DNA of 8,336 nucleotides from the NCBI GenBank assembly GCA_947653505.1, contig CANTHI010000148.1, positions 1 to 8,336 on the forward strand. Direction: 5' to 3'. Within the stretch, counting starts at the first letter, position 1, and every line of letters starts with the position of its first letter. Of the stretch, positions 7,548 through 8,336 are shown piece after piece. The notes beneath the pieces are model-generated. The model made no database searches. It had not been told where the DNA came from and was given only the letters and a program-made list of their open reading frames with translations. The DNA comes from an uncultured Eubacterium sp. GTDB taxonomy: Bacteria; Bacillota_A; Clostridia; Lachnospirales; Lachnospiraceae. The position numbers and the translations under genes were made by a program.

Positions 7548-7583
7548 GAACATATAGCGGTTCAGACAGAGTGCTGCATAGAT
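7548..7583 (+). repeat. 36-bp direct repeat, copy 2 (left end of the inverted-repeat element)
   Basis: Exact copy of 7477-7512. Its inner part (7553-7573) is also the outer left arm of a long inverted repeat: the reverse complement of 7808-7828 matches it at 17 of 21 positions. Confidence 0.95.
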
Positions 7584-7828
7584 GCCAGGGTTGGAAAATA
7601 GTATAGCGTTGCGGTAATAATTGTGAATACAGTGCACGGTATGTTTGTCAGCGCAAGGCGGAGGAAGGAGGATATGCCGGGTGCATCGCTGACTGACGAC
7701 AACGCAGCGATGACAGAAATAGCAGGCGCTGTATTCATCGTTATCTTTGCAATGCTGTACCAGCCGGGCAGATGAATGATTACGGTGTATGGATTACGAT
7801 CTTGTGACACACTGCCTGAACGGCTATG
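7553..7828. mobile_element. Long imperfect inverted repeat, MITE-like element or structured RNA
   Basis: Two ungapped stretches match in inverted orientation by hand alignment. The outer one is 7553-7573 against the reverse complement of 7808-7828 (17/21). The inner one is 7601-7654 against the reverse complement of 7707-7760 (38/54, including TGAATACAG and GTCA-CGC). The right arm is about 20 nt longer through indels, and about 52 nt at the centre are unpaired. Size (about 275 bp), lack of a convincing gene and terminal inverted repeats fit a decayed miniature transposable element. A transcript would fold into a long hairpin, so a structured RNA is an alternative. No target-site duplication is obvious at the ends. 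Confidence 0.6.
7674..7775 (+). CDS. Possible 33-aa hydrophobic small ORF inside the inverted repeat
   Basis: ATG at 7674 follows the purine-rich GGAGGAAGGAGG (7660-7671), whose first GGAGGA is 8 nt from the start. The product starts MPGASLTDDNAAMTEIAG and has a hydrophobic run VFIVIFAMLY near its end, then QPGR and TGA. An in-frame ATG at 7641 would give 44 aa. It lies across the centre and right arm of the inverted repeat, and no family is recognised. The good ribosome site is the only argument for it; it may be chance or a remnant. Confidence 0.2.
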   Translation: MPGASLTDDNAAMTEIAGAVFIVIFAMLYQPGR

Positions 7829-7866
7829 CTGTAAAAGCAGGAAAAGAGAAAATCCTGAAAAAGTAA

Positions 7867-7895
7867 TTGCAGGGTTGAGAAATATGGAGTATAAT
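7867..7895 (+). promoter_or_regulatory. Sigma-A promoter of the CRISPR array
   Basis: TTGCAG (7867-7872), a 17-nt spacer and a perfect TATAAT (7890-7895) form a near-consensus promoter pointing at the array. Transcription would start near 7902, about 156 nt before the first repeat. It gives the array its own transcript, separate from the cas operon. Confidence 0.65.
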
Positions 7896-8057
7896 CAGAA
7901 CAGATGTCCGGCCCGGTATGCATTTTCCCGCGCGGCTTGAAAATAAAGGGGTTCAGAATGTTTTTTGGGTTTGTGCAGGTGGGAAATGGGCAGAAAATGG
8001 TTTTGCCACGCAAAGGGTGTATGGAGTAGTTGTGTATGGCGGGGTGTGAAGGGGAGG
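7896..8057 (+). promoter_or_regulatory. CRISPR leader
   Basis: Non-coding stretch between the promoter and the first repeat. It contains an 8-bp palindrome CCGCGCGG (7928-7935), a T6 run near 7961 and a purine-rich end (GGGGTGTGAAGGGGAGG) against repeat 1. The side is called leader because all four repeats are oriented with GGAAACT at their 3' end, as in transcripts running left to right. Repeat conservation cannot confirm polarity because all copies are identical. Confidence 0.55.
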
Positions 8058-8336
8058 ATTGAGAAGATAGTAGCCTCGAAAGGGGACGGAAACTAGTCAG
8101 TACGGATTTTAATATATCTGCTAACCCATTGAGAAGATAGTAGCCTCGAAAGGGGACGGAAACTATCCACAACTCTATCATTATACAGATACGCTTCAGT
8201 ATTGAGAAGATAGTAGCCTCGAAAGGGGACGGAAACTATGAAATATCTTTTGATAAAAACTTTTCTTTATTGAGAAGATAGTAGCCTCGAAAGGGGACGG
8301 AAACTGGTCAATCTGATCAAGAATTTCCTTCTTGTC
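8058..8336 (+). CRISPR. CRISPR array, four 37-nt repeats, continues past the window
   Basis: Repeats at 8058-8094, 8128-8164, 8201-8237 and 8269-8305 are identical; each starts ATTGAGAAGATAG and ends GGGGACGGAAACT. Spacers are 33 nt (8095-8127), 36 nt (8165-8200) and 31 nt (8238-8268), with a fourth of at least 31 nt reaching the edge. Variable spacer length and a GGAAAC-type 3' end fit a type III array. The repeat can form CCTC-GAAA-GGGG (8074-8085 in the first copy), a 4-bp stem with a GNRA tetraloop, leaving ACGGAAACT as a 9-nt 5' tag if a Cas6 cuts at the stem base. No cas6 is present in the window. Confidence 0.98.

Noticed and set aside
7601..7640. Possible third degenerate copy of the 36-bp direct repeat (shared TATAGCG)
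   Set aside because: It is out of phase with the 71-nt period and only 7 bases match; its similarity is better explained by the inner arm of the inverted repeat.
7562..7810. 82-codon minus-strand frame (hydrophobic, GTG start) between operon and array
   Set aside because: It lies entirely within the inverted repeat and direct repeat, begins at a GTG without a clear ribosome site, and matches no family I know. Its peptide resembles the opposite arm's peptide, which the palindrome explains.
7776..7940. 54-codon + frame starting MITVYGLRSCDT, reminiscent of the ArsC/YffB N-terminus
   Set aside because: The resemblance ends after about 12 residues, no catalytic context follows, and the frame covers the array promoter; chance is more likely.
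8003..8032. Possible second promoter close to the array (TTGCCA with a poor -10)
   Set aside because: No acceptable -10 at 16-18 nt spacing; the 7867-7895 promoter is far better.
7780..8181. 133-codon minus-strand frame running through the first CRISPR repeats
   Set aside because: The repeat itself is open in this frame (FRPLSR-type peptides recur), a known source of false genes over CRISPR arrays.

Overview
The window holds one type III CRISPR-Cas effector operon of the III-D / III-Dv kind and the CRISPR array it probably uses, all on the + strand. The source looks like a Firmicute, probably a Clostridia/Lachnospiraceae-type genome. This is inferred from base composition near 50% GC by eye, strong GGAGG-type ribosome binding sites before every gene, tightly packed genes and lysine/glutamate-rich proteins. 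No sequence here fixes the taxon.

Layout. Positions 1-101 hold the end of an unidentified upstream reading frame. From 102 to 7463 six genes run without a break: a small Cas10 (102-1583), a single-domain Cas7/RAMP (1580-2173, TTG start), a Csx10-type Cas5-like RAMP with a helical C-terminal domain (2189-3715), a double Cas7 (3717-5105), a Csx19-like small subunit (5102-5491), and a large Cas7 with a central insertion (5493-7463). Junctions are 3-4 nt overlaps or gaps of 1-15 nt, so the genes are almost certainly one translationally coupled operon. Its promoter lies left of the window. From 7464 to 8057 is about 600 nt without a convincing gene. It holds a perfect 36-bp direct repeat, a long imperfect inverted repeat of about 275 bp (MITE-like or a long RNA hairpin), a good sigma-A promoter and the CRISPR leader. 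From 8058 to the right edge lies a CRISPR array with four identical 37-nt repeats, continuing beyond the window.

How it works. The Cas7-family proteins and Csx10 should form the backbone that holds crRNA. Cas10 should be the large subunit, and Csx19 a structural subunit. Target RNA would be cut by the Cas7 domains that keep the catalytic aspartate: D24 of the single Cas7 and D265 of the second domain of the double Cas7. Cas10 has no HD nuclease domain and no zinc ribbon but keeps an A-G-D-D version of the polymerase/cyclase motif, so any signalling would be through cyclic oligoadenylate. No cas1, cas2, cas6, CARF effector or ring nuclease is present; these must lie outside the window or be shared in trans.

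The least ordinary points are the subunit layout (the parts of the fused III-Dv Cas7-5-11 protein split between two adjacent genes), the minimal Cas10 with possible coding continuity upstream of its start, the asymmetric active sites of the double Cas7, and the repeat structures between the operon and the array.
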